Source of the DNA: Eriocheir sinensis | Taxonomy: Eukaryota > Arthropoda > Malacostraca > Decapoda > Varunidae | Assembly (NCBI RefSeq): GCF_024679095.1 | Contig: NW_026110541.1 | Span: 100,001-164,000 of the forward strand | Length of the DNA: 64,000 nt | Direction of reading: 5' to 3' | In this document: positions 46,529-58,759 of the stretch, one piece after another | Layout of the letters: each line of letters opens with the position of its first letter | Numbering within the stretch: the first letter of the stretch is position 1 | Notes under the pieces: generated by a model | Told to the model about the DNA's origin: nothing | The model's database searches: none | The model's input: the letters and a program-made list of their open reading frames with translations, nothing else | Made by a program: the position numbers and the translations under genes

Positions 46529-46641
46529 CTCGCCTTCTTCCCCTCCGTCGCCTCCTCAGCCTCCGCCTCCTCTTCCAGTATGGGCACCAGCGTCTCCCTG
46601 GGACTCACGGGCTGCCTACCGCATCCCCCCATTTCCTCCAC
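46529..46641 (-). CDS. candidate exon, unknown protein, acidic segment
   Basis: On the minus strand a strong acceptor (TTCTTCCTTTTAG) precedes 113 nt that stay open and end at a donor GTGAGG. The encoded text includes RQPVSPRETLVPILEEEAEA, followed by acidic residues. Its start phase 0 matches the end phase of the candidate exon at 47,244-47,314, the next one upstream on this strand, so the two can be joined in frame. I do not recognise the protein, and similarity searches could not be run. Confidence 0.4.
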
Positions 46642-46997
46642 CTAAAAGGAAGAAAAAAAATGCTATTAAAAACACGAGTAAAGAGTTTATGATGTGTAAA
46701 ATTAGTACTGTTAGGGAAAGAAGAGTATCCGCGTGCCTCCATTTCCTCCACCTAGAAGTTAGAAAAAAGATGCTATTAATAACACGAGTCAAGAGTATGT
46801 GTAGAATTAGTATTGTTAGGGAAAGAAGAGTATCTGCTATGGTGTGAAATAAACCGCTAAAAATAAGTACCGGTAGACAATAGAGCTCTGAGATAACTAC
46901 CGGTAGATCCAAAATAAATATGAATGCTGTGAAATAATTACCGAAAACTAAGTAAACAGTAATGCCGTGAGATAAATAATTAAAACTTGAAACGTGG

Positions 46998-46998
<1 letters not shown>

Positions 46999-47051
<53 letters not shown>
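46999..47051. repeat. (CA)n microsatellite
   Basis: About 26 CA units. Confidence 0.97.
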
Positions 47052-47054
<3 letters not shown>

Positions 47055-47243
47055 CGTAACACTAAATCACCTAACTGAACAAAACTACCATGAAATAGCT
47101 AAACTAAATATAAAATAAAAAGATGTGAAATAATAAGGAAACACAACAATGCCCTGAAATAAAGTAAATAACCTCAATAAAGCCAACACGTAGCCTACCA
47201 AGGAGAGTATATTAGTACCCTAGTCTCCTTGTAGCTTACTCAC

Positions 47244-47314
47244 CAAGCTCTGCAGCCGCTTCAGTCCCTCCTCGCTGCCAACACACGTCATCGGTGGGCT
47301 CCTCGGAACCTCAT
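47244..47314 (-). CDS. candidate exon, unknown protein
   Basis: On the minus strand TATTTCTGTAG serves as acceptor and GTGAGTAAG as a very good donor. The 71 nt encode EVPRSPPMTCVGSEEGLKRL and a short continuation, ending in phase 0. Its end (EGLKRLQSL before GTGAGTAAG) resembles the end of the exon at 57,118-57,795 (EGLRVLDQW before GTGAGTAAG). Alternatively this is the last part of a longer exon continuing to about 47,900, with one indel near 47,315. Confidence 0.4.
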
Positions 47315-47429
47315 CTACAGAAATACACGTCTTGTCCAGTGTCCAGCCCCTGCCGCAACCTCTCCAGCACGGGGGAGGCCTGGCTGGGGAAGGGTGCCTG
47401 CGAAGTAACCTGTAGGACCGCTGGGGGCT

Positions 47430-47910
47430 CATGGTTCCATTGGGAGAAGTGCTCGAGGGTGAATATGGGGTACGGGGATCTCTTGGGTGGAGAGGGATGC
47501 TGGGGGAAGGCTGGGAGAGCGATATGGGGTGTTGGGGAATGCTGGGGAAAGGTTGATCGGGTGATATGGGGTGTTTAGGGATGCTGGTGGAAAATTGGAC
47601 GGATGACAAAGGGTGGATGCTGGGGGAAGGCTGTGCTGGTGATGAGGGTGATATGAGAGGTAGGGAGAGGCTCGGGGAATGAACCTTAGAGCAAAGGGAG
47701 TAAGGGGGAGGCGCAGACGAGGCACTGGGGGACTCAGGGGCAGCAGGGACATGGGTCGAGGCTTACTGATGGTAGGTGTGGAGAGATTGAGGGACTCGAG
47801 ATGGAGGTATAACTCGTTACTGATGGAGGGAAGGCGGGAGAGGTATGGGGATGTGGAGGACAGCGTCTCGTCTGCTCGCTTCGACACCAGAAGCTACAAT
47901 GACCTTATCT
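47430..47910 (-). CDS. candidate coding segment, Ser/Pro/Leu-rich, unknown protein
   Basis: About 150 codons are open on the minus strand from near a TCATTGTAG acceptor-like site (about 47,905) to a stop at 47,429. Text includes VSKRADETLSSTSPYLSRLP and ELYLHLESLNLSTPT before a low-complexity proline/histidine region. Below 47,430 coding-like text continues in other frames (SPVLERLRQGLDTGQDVYF at about 47,320-47,380), so one or two indels may split a single exon that ends at 47,244. The protein is not recognised. Confidence 0.33.
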
Positions 47911-48265
47911 GTGACTGCTCGGGACTTTGGGTTAAAAATGACAAAAACGGTTATGAGCCACTCCCATGACCCACCTCCCTCTCTTCATCCCCTTCCTCTT
48001 TATCCACCCCTATCTACATCACTCCCTCCCTCTCCTCTCCTTCCCATTCTTCCCCTTTACCTCTCCCTCTTTCTCTTCGGCTCTCCTTTCCTCACTCTCT
48101 TTTTTAATCCCCTACTCCTCCCCTTTATCCCTTCTTCCTCTCTTACCCTATTCTTATATCTCCCTCTCAAAGTCTGATATACCTGACAACACCTGACCTT
48201 ACCTGACCCAACCAACCTCATACACACACCTTTCTGCCTACCTCCCCTGACCTTACTGTTAATGA

Positions 48266-48268
<3 letters not shown>

Positions 48269-48329
<61 letters not shown>
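48269..48329. repeat. (CA)n microsatellite
   Basis: About 30 CA units. Confidence 0.97.
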
Positions 48330-48331
<2 letters not shown>

Positions 48332-48675
48332 GACAACAGTATCCTGTTCCTAACTTTTATTATTGTTATTATACTGTTCTTCTTTACATCTGCTCTATTC
48401 TATTCTTCCTCTCTATTCTATTGTTATGCTGGGGGTTTTTTACTGGTTTTGATTTCCCTGTTCTAGTTTGTCCACTGTATTCGTTTTATTTATTTTATTT
48501 GTTTATTTATTTATCTATTTTTTTATTCTTTTATTTATTTATCTCATTCTCTCACCTTATCATCATTTACTTCATCCACCTTCATTATCACATCCCTCCT
48601 CATCCTCTCATTCGGTCTCCCCTATATTTATTTCATATTATATTTTTCTTTTACTCCTATGGAAAATGCTGAAAA
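48330..48675. other. T-rich low-complexity non-coding DNA
   Basis: TTTAT-type runs at 48,485-48,545. No gene is present. Confidence 0.6.
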
Positions 48676-48790
48676 GTAAAGATGGCGCCACTATAAACAC
48701 TTGCCTGAGCCACAACGGGCCGACCATCAGGCCCTACTATGAAGGCCTACCGACGCCAGAGGCCAAGACGTTATTATATAGGAAAACAAC
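48676..48790 (+). mobile_element. SINE 3' part
   Basis: GATGGCGCCACTATAAACAC, GGGCCGACCATCAGG and GGCCAAGACGTTATTATATA match the 3' half of the SINE at 51,939-52,275 with one GACCATCAGG module missing. The mirror copy runs off the right end of the window (about 63,955-64,000). Confidence 0.75.
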
Positions 48791-49126
48791 TTGAAGAGAA
48801 CAACAAGATGGACAATCTGTTGTTCGGCGTCTGTGACGCCAATAATAATAAGTATCCCAATGTTTTTTTACCAGGCCAATTTATATTTACCTCTCAATCA
48901 GATGTTAAAATAGGGCACCACAATATTTTCTTTCCATTCAACTTTTTTTTCTTACCGTCTCCATCCAAAAAGTTGGAATAAGTAGCACAATTATTTTCAA
49001 GCTCCTGTTTTTCTTTGCCTCTCCATCAATAAAGTTAAAATAGGTACCCCATTATTTCCAACTCCCTCTTCTTCTTACCTTCTCCATCCAAAGAGTTACA
49101 AGACCGTTAACCAAGGAACCACTAAC

Positions 49127-51320
49127 CACTTCTTTTTCCAATTCCATCCCCCTCCTGCTTTCCATTCGCTTTTTTCCACTTCCCTTCCTCCAGCTCCCCA
49201 TTCACTTCCCTTCCTCCAGCTCCCCATTCACTTCCCTTCCTCCAGCTCCCCATTCCCTTCCCTTCCTCAGCTCTCCATTCACTTCCTTCCTCCAGCTCCC
49301 CATTCCTGCCCTTCCTCCCGCTCACCCTTCACTTCCCTTCCTCCAGCTCACCATTCACTTCCCTTCCTCCAGCTCTCCATTCACTTCCCTTCCTCCAGCT
49401 CCCCATTCCTTCCTTCCTCCAGCTCTCCATTCCCTTCCCTTCCTCCAGCTCTCCATTCACTTCCTTCCTCAGCTCCCATTCCTTCCCTTCCTCCAGCTCT
49501 CCATTCACTTCCCTTCCTCCAGCTCCCATTCACTTCCCTTCCTCCAGCTCCCATTCCTTCCCTTCCTCAGCTCTCCATTCACTTCCCTTCCTCCAGCTCC
49601 CATTCCTTCCCTTCCTCCAGCTCTCCATTCACTTCCTTCCTCCAGCTCTCCATTCCTTCCTTCCTCCAGCTCCCCATTCCCTTCCTTCCTCCAGCTCCCC
49701 ATTCACTTCCCTTCCTCCAGCTCCCATTCCTTCCCTTCCTCCAGCTCTCCATTCACTTCCCTTCCTCCAGCTCCCATTCCTTCCCTTCCTCCAGCTCTCC
49801 ATTCACTTCCTTCCTCCAGCTCCCCATTCACTTCCCTTCCTCCAGCTCTCCATTCCTTCCTTCCTCCAGCTCCCATTCACTTCCCTTCCTCCAGCTCCCA
49901 TTCACTTCCCTTCCTCCAGCTCTCCATTCACTTCCCTTCCTCCAGCTCCCCATTCCTTCCCTTCCTCCAGCTCTCCATTCACTTCCCTTCCTCCAGCTCA
50001 CCATTAACTTCCTTCCTCCAGCTCCCATTCACTTCCTTCCTCCAGCTCCCCATTCACTTCCCTACCTCCAGCTCTCCATTCACTTCCCTACCTCCAGCTC
50101 CCCATTCCTTCCCTTCCTCCAGCTCCCCATTCCTTCCTTCCTCCAGCTCCCATTCCTTCCCTTCCTCCAGCTCTCCATTCCCTTCCTTCCTCCAGCTCCC
50201 ATTCCTTCCCTTCCTCCAGCTCCCCATTCCTTCCCTTCCTCCAGCTCCCATTCCCTTCCTTCCTCCAGCTCGCCATTCCTTCCCTTCCTCCAGCTCTCCA
50301 TTCCTTCCCTTCCTCCAGCTCTCCATTCCTTCCCTTCCTCCAGCTCCATTCCTTCCCTTCCTCCAGCTCTCCATTCCTTCCCTTCCTCCAGCTCTCCATT
50401 CCCTTCCCTTCCTCCAGCTCTCCATTCCTTCCTTCCTCCAGCTCTCCATTCACTTCCTTCCTCCAGCTCTCCATTCCTTCCCTTCCTCCAGCTCTCCATT
50501 CCTTCCTTCCTCCAGCTCTCCATTCACTTCCCTTCCTCTAGCTCTCCATTCACTTCCCTTCCTCCAGCTCTCCATTCCTTCCTTCCTCCAGCTCCCCATT
50601 CCTTCCCTTCCTCCAGCTCTCCATTCCTTCCCTTCCTCCAGCTCTCCATTCACTTCCCTTCCTCCAGCTCTCCATTCCTTCCTTCCTCCAGCTCCCATTC
50701 CTTCCCTTCCTCCAGCTCCCATTCCCTTCCCTTCCTCAGCTCTCCATTCCTTCCCTTCCTCCAGCTCTCCATTCCTTCCCTTCCTCCAGCTCTCCATTCC
50801 TTCCTTCCTCCAGCTCTCCATTCACTTCCTTCCTCCAGCTCCCCATTCACTTCCCTTCCTCCAGCTCTCCATTCCTTCCTTCCTCCTGCTCCCCATTCCT
50901 TCCCTTCCTCCAGCTCCCATTCCTTCCTTCCTCCAGCTCCCATTCCTTCCTTCCTCCAGCTCCCATTCCTTCTCTTCCTCCAGCTCTCCATTCCTTCCTT
51001 CCTCCAGCTCCCCATTCACTTCCCTTCCTCCAGCTCTCCATTCCTTCCTTCCTCAGCTCCCATTCACTTCCCTTCCTCCAGCTCCCCATTCCTTCCCTTC
51101 CTCCAGCTCCCATTCCTTCCTTCCTCCAGCTCCCATTCACTTCCTTCCTCCAGCTCTCCATTCCTTCCCTTCCTCCAGCTCCCCATTCACTTCCCTTCCT
51201 CCAGCTCCCCATTCCCTTCCTTCCTCCAGCTCTCCATTCCCTTCCCTTCCTCCAGCTCCCCATTCCTTCCTTCCTCCAGCTCCCATTCCATTCCCTTCCT
51301 CCAGCTCCCCATTCCTCTTC
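49127..51320. repeat. 26-bp minisatellite, left-arm copy
   Basis: About 85 copies of a unit with core CTTCCCTTCCTCCAGCT are present. Units are often 24 or 25 bp because C runs are shortened, so the period is irregular. The mirrored array at 61,325-63,560 is almost strictly 26 bp. Confidence 0.96.
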
Positions 51321-51659
51321 CTTTGCTTCACCTTCCTCATCTCCCACATGCTCCCCATTCACGTGCCTCTTTCTTCCAACCACCTGCTTCCACATCCATT
51401 TGCCCCCCATCCACATCCCTAGGTACTCCATTTTTCCAGCTACCTTTTTCTAACCTTTTCCATCCAAAACTGAATAAGTATCGCTTTTTTTCAAAACTTT
51501 TATTTTCACTCTTTCTCCATGACAAAAGTACCACTATTTATTTACAAAGCCCATTTTCTTTCCCGCTCCATCAGTAATCAGTAAAAAACAGGCACGAGTC
51601 AAACACACTGATAAATAGCTATAAAAACAAGCTATATTTTTACCGTTAAGCACAATAAA

Positions 51660-52409
<750 letters not shown>

Positions 52410-52678
52410 ATACCTACAAATTTATCTACTTTTTATTTTTTCATTTAACTACATTTTTATCATTCTTATCTCCTTACAGTTCTATTTTCTTGGCAACTCT
52501 ATCTCCATATAACTTTATCTTATCTTATCTTATCTCATCTCTATATTTATAAGTACTCATTTAACCTCCAGCCGATCAATCCTTAAACAATACATTAAAT
52601 AAGTAATAAGATCATAGAACAAGGAAAGTAATAAAAATAGACTATGACAAATAAGTTAATGACGAGTAGGTACAGTAT

Positions 52679-54345
52679 ATAAGAACATAAGAACGTAAGG
52701 AGTCTGTAAGAGGCCGGTTGGCCTATACAAGGCAGCTCCTGTACACTCAACCCCATCTTACCTCACCATCCATGGCTTTATCTAACCTCTTCCTGAATGT
52801 ATCTACGGTATTGGCACCCACAACATGGCTCCCAGGCCTGTTCCATTCATCTACCACTCTTTTGGTGAACCAGTTCTTGCCTATGTCTTTGTTGAATCTG
52901 AATTTGTCTAACTTAAAACCATTGCTACGCTTCCTACCTGGCTCTTTTACTATCAAAATCTTATTGACATCCCTTTTATTAAAGCCCTTCATCCATTTAT
53001 AGACTTCGATCAAGTCTCCTCGCAACCTTCGCCTTTCTAGAGTGTAGATTTAAATGCTTCAGCCTATCTTCATAAGGCAAGTTTCTCACCCCCTGAATCA
53101 TCTTTGGCATCCTCCTCTGTACAGATTCTAACATCTTGATATCCATTCTATAGTAGGGGGACCAGAACTGAACTGCATAATCGAGATGAGGTCTAACTAA
53201 TGCTAAGTAAAGTTTGAGGATGACTTCAGCGCTCCTATTGCTTACGCTCCTTGAGATGAAACCAAGTACTCTGTTTGCCCGATTTTTAGCCTGAATGCAT
53301 TGAGCCCTAGGACGGAGGTCAGCGCTCACTAGTACTCCTAAGTCTCTCTCACGCCCAGACCAGCTTAGAGGAGTGTCATTTAAGGAGTAATTGTGTGAGG
53401 ATTATTCCTACCTACACTCAGAATGCTACACTTCCCGACATTGAATTCCATCTGCCATTTCCCCAATGATATAGTCTGTCAAGCTCATCCTGGAGAACGG
53501 TAGCGTCCCTGTCTGATTGGATTACTCTACCGATCTTGGTATCATATGCGAACTTACTGACATCACTACTAATTCCTGTGTCCAAGTCATTGATGTAAAT
53601 AATAAAGCAGAGGACCCATCACCGACCCTTGAGGACTCCACACGTAACAAGGCCCCATTCAAATTTTTACCATTGATTTACACTCTCTGCTACCTACCAC
53701 TAAGCCACGCCTGATTCAGTTCAAAACTTTCCCATCTACGCCGTGAGCCTGTAATTTTAGTAACAGCCGGTGATGAGGAACTTTGTCGAACAGTTTATTG
53801 AAATCTAAATATAATATGTCACAGTTTTCATCTCTGTCAACCGCCTCGATTACTTTAGTGTAGAAGGACAACAGGTTAGTAAGGCAAGACCTTCCCTTTG
53901 GAACCCATGCTGTGAATCATGAATTAAATTATATATTTCTAGATGGTCCCATGCTCGGCTATAAATGACTCAACATCTTTTCTACAACTGATGTAAATGT
54001 AAATGTAAATGTAAATTCCATTGATTGGGCATACCCAGAATTTACCGACATATTAAAGATATTGGTAACTGGACCACTGAGGACCTCCTTGCACTCTTTC
54101 AGAATCCGTGGAATACTTTGTCCTGCCCCGGCGATTTGTTTTCTTCAACCTACCAATCTCATCCTGGACTACTTGCCTAGTGATGATCACATCCCTCAAC
54201 TTGTCGTTCTCTTCGCCCTCATAAACCTGAACTCTCTCTGGAATGGTTGTTAGATCTTCCTGCGTGAAAACTGAGAGGAAATAGTTATTCATCATTTGAC
54301 TCATATGTTTTCCATTCTCAACGAGCTCACCTGTGTTTGTTTTCA
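52679..54345 (-). pseudogene. CR1-like LINE, left-arm copy
   Basis: This is the minus-strand mirror of the element at 58,760-60,487, ending in the same GTTCTTATG tail at 52,679. Frames are broken near 53,040 (two bases missing), 53,405, 53,463 (four bases missing), about 53,630 and 54,111. The longest intact stretches are only about 90-110 codons. Recognisable text includes RPHLDYAVQFWSPYYRMD and FKLDKFRFNKDIGKNWF. It is not functional. Confidence 0.88.
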
Positions 54346-54689
54346 ACGGTCAAATCCTGTCCCTTGTTTTCGTTCTGTACCTCTGTAAGCTGAGATATAA
54401 CAAAGAAAAATAATGTTATAGAAAGTAATGTTTGGGACAAATAGTATATACATAAACTTCTACAATGGTTCTTATTTAACAAGCAGCCAAGTCAAAAGTT
54501 GCTATAATGTTACTTGATTATTGAATTTGTTGAAGTACGTAGCAATATTTATGTAACTTTCTAAACTTAATGAACACCCCAAGAGACTCTAGTGAAACGA
54601 GAAAGTGTGTATGCCGTTTCATATCTTGTCCATGTAAGAGAGCACGTAACTTCTTGTAAAGCTTCTATATACGTATATCTTATGGACCA

Positions 54690-55311
54690 TTAACCCGGTA
54701 GCAGCGACGGGCCAAATTTGTGGCTTTACCGTGTAGCACCGATTGTTATAGTAGGATATCAATGTATTATTATTATTATTATTTAGTATCACCACGAATT
54801 AGGCATACAATTGTCAATGGAAAAAAACCACGACAGATAGATCACGCCACCTTATAGGAATGTCGTCCGTCAGTGTTTACCGTCTCAGTTTGTATACAAA
54901 GCATTTCATCAAGCTTGAGTCACCTTGACGTACGTGACCAATTGTAACAATTATTTTCCAACCTGTAACTCGTCACTCCTTCACGAGAGTCCGACTGACA
55001 CACAACGGCAGTCGCTCTCGCTCCGACGCTCCTTGTACATAGGCTACGAATATATTCGCCTTAAGGAAGCTGAAGTCTTAATCAACGCCCTTTAAACGCC
55101 CCCCGGTAACCCGTTACACGATAGGCCAAATTTCTGCCATGATATGAACCTCCCAAAATAGACGATGTATTCACTGATCACAAATGCGTTGATATATATT
55201 ATGAAATGGCTTGTATTAATGATGTTTCTGTCTCATTATTTTGCTTAGATGGGACCTTTAACCTAACCTAACCTAACCTAAGAAACATGACCCCCGCAGC
55301 TACCGGGTTAA
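54690..55311. mobile_element. composite TTAA-flanked (piggyBac-like) MITE, left-arm copy
   Basis: TTAA is followed by CCCGGTAGCAGCGACGGGCC. At the other end GCAGCTACCGGG is followed by TTAA. The inner 205 bp (from about 55,107) alone resemble the short MITE at 27,476, beginning with a damaged end (CCCGTTACACGATAGGCC). The 622-bp unit may thus be two fused elements or a long form with a duplicated end. It contains a TTAGG run (complement, 55,258-55,281) and an ATT run at 54,768-54,783. Confidence 0.72.
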
Positions 55312-55356
55312 ATGAAGTTTATACACTTAAGTCAACAAAGCAGCAGTCTTACTCAC

Positions 55357-55692
55357 CCACTGGTCCAGCACCCTCAGGCCCTCCACACAGCCGAGGCAGC
55401 TCACGGGCCGAATCGGAACGCACCCACGCCCTGGTCCTGGCCTGCTGCACGAGATCCACGGACGCCTGCATGTGGTCGGGGAACCTGGTCCAAGAAGCGA
55501 TCTGAAGGACTTCACCGAGGTCATGGAAGAGCTACGGGTCATGGTAGACGGCCCTGCAGCGACCCCGGCAGGCAGCGTGTGTACCGAGCCATGCAGGGAG
55601 GGGGAGGACAGAGCGAGGCTGGATGGGGGTGTCTGGAGGAGGCTGGAGGGATGAATAAGTGGGTCAAGGTCGTCGGTGAGTGTAGGCGGCGG
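55357..55692 (-). pseudogene. truncated mirror copy of the 57,118-57,795 candidate exon
   Basis: The donor GTGAGTAAG and the last 336 nt of the exon are present on the minus strand. The copy stops at about 55,692, exactly where arm homology ends and LINE sequence begins. The acceptor and first half of the exon are missing, so this copy cannot be spliced in normally. Confidence 0.6.
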
Positions 55693-55698
55693 TCACCT

Positions 55699-55785
55699 TG
55701 AAAGTATCGATAGAAGATAGAAAGAGAGGCAACATGGCGGCGGAAATTAAGAGGTAGAAGACTATCAGTAAGAGGAAGAGTGAGA
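55699..55785 (-). mobile_element. Jockey-like LINE, inverted 5' piece
   Basis: The minus strand reads LTDSLLPL and the [14 protein letters not shown] block of the Jockey-like family. It immediately borders the palindrome arm on one side and an AT tract on the other. Confidence 0.75.
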
Positions 55786-55788
55786 CAG

Positions 55789-56904
<1,116 letters not shown>

Positions 56905-56956
56905 TATATATTTATATAGACATGATTACATAGACGGACATTAATTCAAATATTTA

Positions 56957-56959
<3 letters not shown>

Positions 56960-57007
<48 letters not shown>
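56960..57007. repeat. (CT)n microsatellite
   Basis: About 24 CT units, 110 bp before the candidate exon. Confidence 0.97.
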
Positions 57008-57011
<4 letters not shown>

Positions 57012-57117
57012 CTGGTGTGCTTGTTCATGCAGGTGTGCTGCAGGGTGAGTGTGTGCTCCGTGTGTACCTGTCACTATCACTTCATACCCATATTCTAACG
57101 TCGTCTTCTTTCCACAG

Positions 57118-57795
57118 CGAAGTCGAGAGATGACGGCGGAAGCGAGGCGGTGGAGGAGGAGGACTAGAGCGCCCCCTTCCCTGGCGCGGAATAACCAGAG
57201 TCCTGCAAGTCGGCTACCCAAGGCCCTACCGTGGGTCCACTCCCTCCCCCGCTACCCGTATACCTCCTTCCTCACGACGTCCTCCAGCATTACTACTACT
57301 GGTGCTACCGAGACGAAGGCATCTGCTACCGCTCCTGCTGCTGATGCTCCCGATGGCACTGCTGTTTCCTCCGAGTCCTTTTCCTCGTTTGGTCTTCCTG
57401 AGTTTTCCACCGTCTCCATGACCCCGTACTGGCCCTCCAAATACCCCTTGTGCCCCTTCCGGCCGCCTACACTCACCGACGACCTTGACCCACTTATCCA
57501 TCCCTCCAGCCTCCTCCAGACACCCCCATCCAGCCTCGCTCTGTCCTCCCCCTCCCTGCATGGCTCGGTACACACGCTGCCTGCCGGGGTCGCTGCAGGG
57601 CCGTCTACCATGACCCGTAGCTCTTCCATGACCTCGGTGAAGTCCTTCAGATCGCTTCTTGGACCAGGTTCCCCGACCACATGCAGGCGTCCGTGGATCT
57701 CGTGCAGCAGGCCAGGACCAGGGCGTGGGTGCGTTCCGATTCGGCCCGTGAGCTGCCTCGGCTGTGTGGAGGGCCTGAGGGTGCTGGACCAGTGG
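57118..57795 (+). CDS. candidate 678-nt exon, Ser/Thr/Pro-rich protein of unknown function
   Basis: A strong acceptor (CGTCTTCTTTCCACAG) and a strong donor (GTGAGTAAG) bound exactly 226 codons in phase 0 at both ends with no stop. The encoded segment starts RSREMTAEARRWRRRTRAPP. It passes through a serine/threonine/alanine/proline-rich, probably disordered stretch, and finishes CVEGLRVLDQW. In another frame the last 140 nt read FPDHMQASVDLVQQARTRAW, which looks more helical, so a frame slip or a second upstream acceptor at about 57,650 is possible. High GC content also keeps minus-strand frames open, so length alone is weak proof. I do not recognise the protein. Confidence 0.45.
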
Positions 57796-57840
57796 GTGAG
57801 TAAGACTGCTGCTTTGTTGACTTAAGTGTATAAACTTCAT

Positions 57841-58454
57841 TTAACCCGGTAGCTGCGGGGGTCATGTTTCTTAGGTTAGGTTAGGTTAGGTTAAAGGTCC
57901 CATCTAAGCAAAATAATGAGACAGAAACATCATTAATACAAGCCATTTCATAATATATATCAACGCATTTGTGATCAGTGAATACATCGTCTATTTTGGG
58001 AGGTTCATATCATGGCAGAAATTTGGCCTATCGTGTAACGGGTTACCGGGGGGCGTTTAAAGGGCGTTGATTAAGACTTCAGCTTCCTTAAGGCGAATAT
58101 ATTCGTAGCCTATGTACAAGGAGCGTCGGGCAGAGCGACTGCCGTTGTGTGTCAGTCGGACTCTCGTGAAGGAGTGACGAGTTACAGGTTGGAAAATAAT
58201 TGTTACAATTGGTCACGTACGTCAAGGTGACTCAAGCTTGATGAAATGCTTTGTATACAAACTGAGACGGTAAACACTGACGGACGACATTCCTATAAGG
58301 TGGCGTGATCTATCTGTCGTGGTTTTTTTCCATTGACAATTGTATGCCTAATTCGTGGTGATACTAAATAATAATGATACATTGATATCCTACTATAACA
58401 ATCGGTGCTACACGGTAAAGCCACAAATTTGGCCCGTCGCTGCTACCGGGTTAA
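57841..58454. mobile_element. composite TTAA-flanked (piggyBac-like) MITE, right-arm copy
   Basis: TTAACCCGGTAGCTGCGG opens the element and TGCTACCGGGTTAA closes it. It includes a TTAGG run at 57,871-57,894 and differs from the left copy by a shorter ATT run and a few substitutions, for example GGGCAGAG against GGAGCGAG near 58,130. Confidence 0.72.
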
Positions 58455-58759
58455 TGGTCCATAAGATATACGTATATAGAAGCTTTACAAGAAGTTACGT
58501 GCTCTCTTACATGGACAAGATATGAAACGGCATACACACACTTTCTCGTTTCACTAGAGTCTCTTGGGGTGTTCATTAAGTTTAGAAAGTTACATAAATA
58601 TTGCTACGTACTTCAACAAATTCAATAATCAAGTAACATTATAGCAACTTTTGACTTGGCTGCTTGTTAAATAAGAACCATTGTAGAAGTTTATGTATAT
58701 ACTATTTGTCCCAAACATTACTTTCTATAACATTATTTTTCTTTGTTATATCTCAGCTT

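Noticed and set aside
49122..51431. many overlapping GELEEGKEW-type frames on the minus strand
   Set aside because: They are phase-shifted readings of the left-arm minisatellite.
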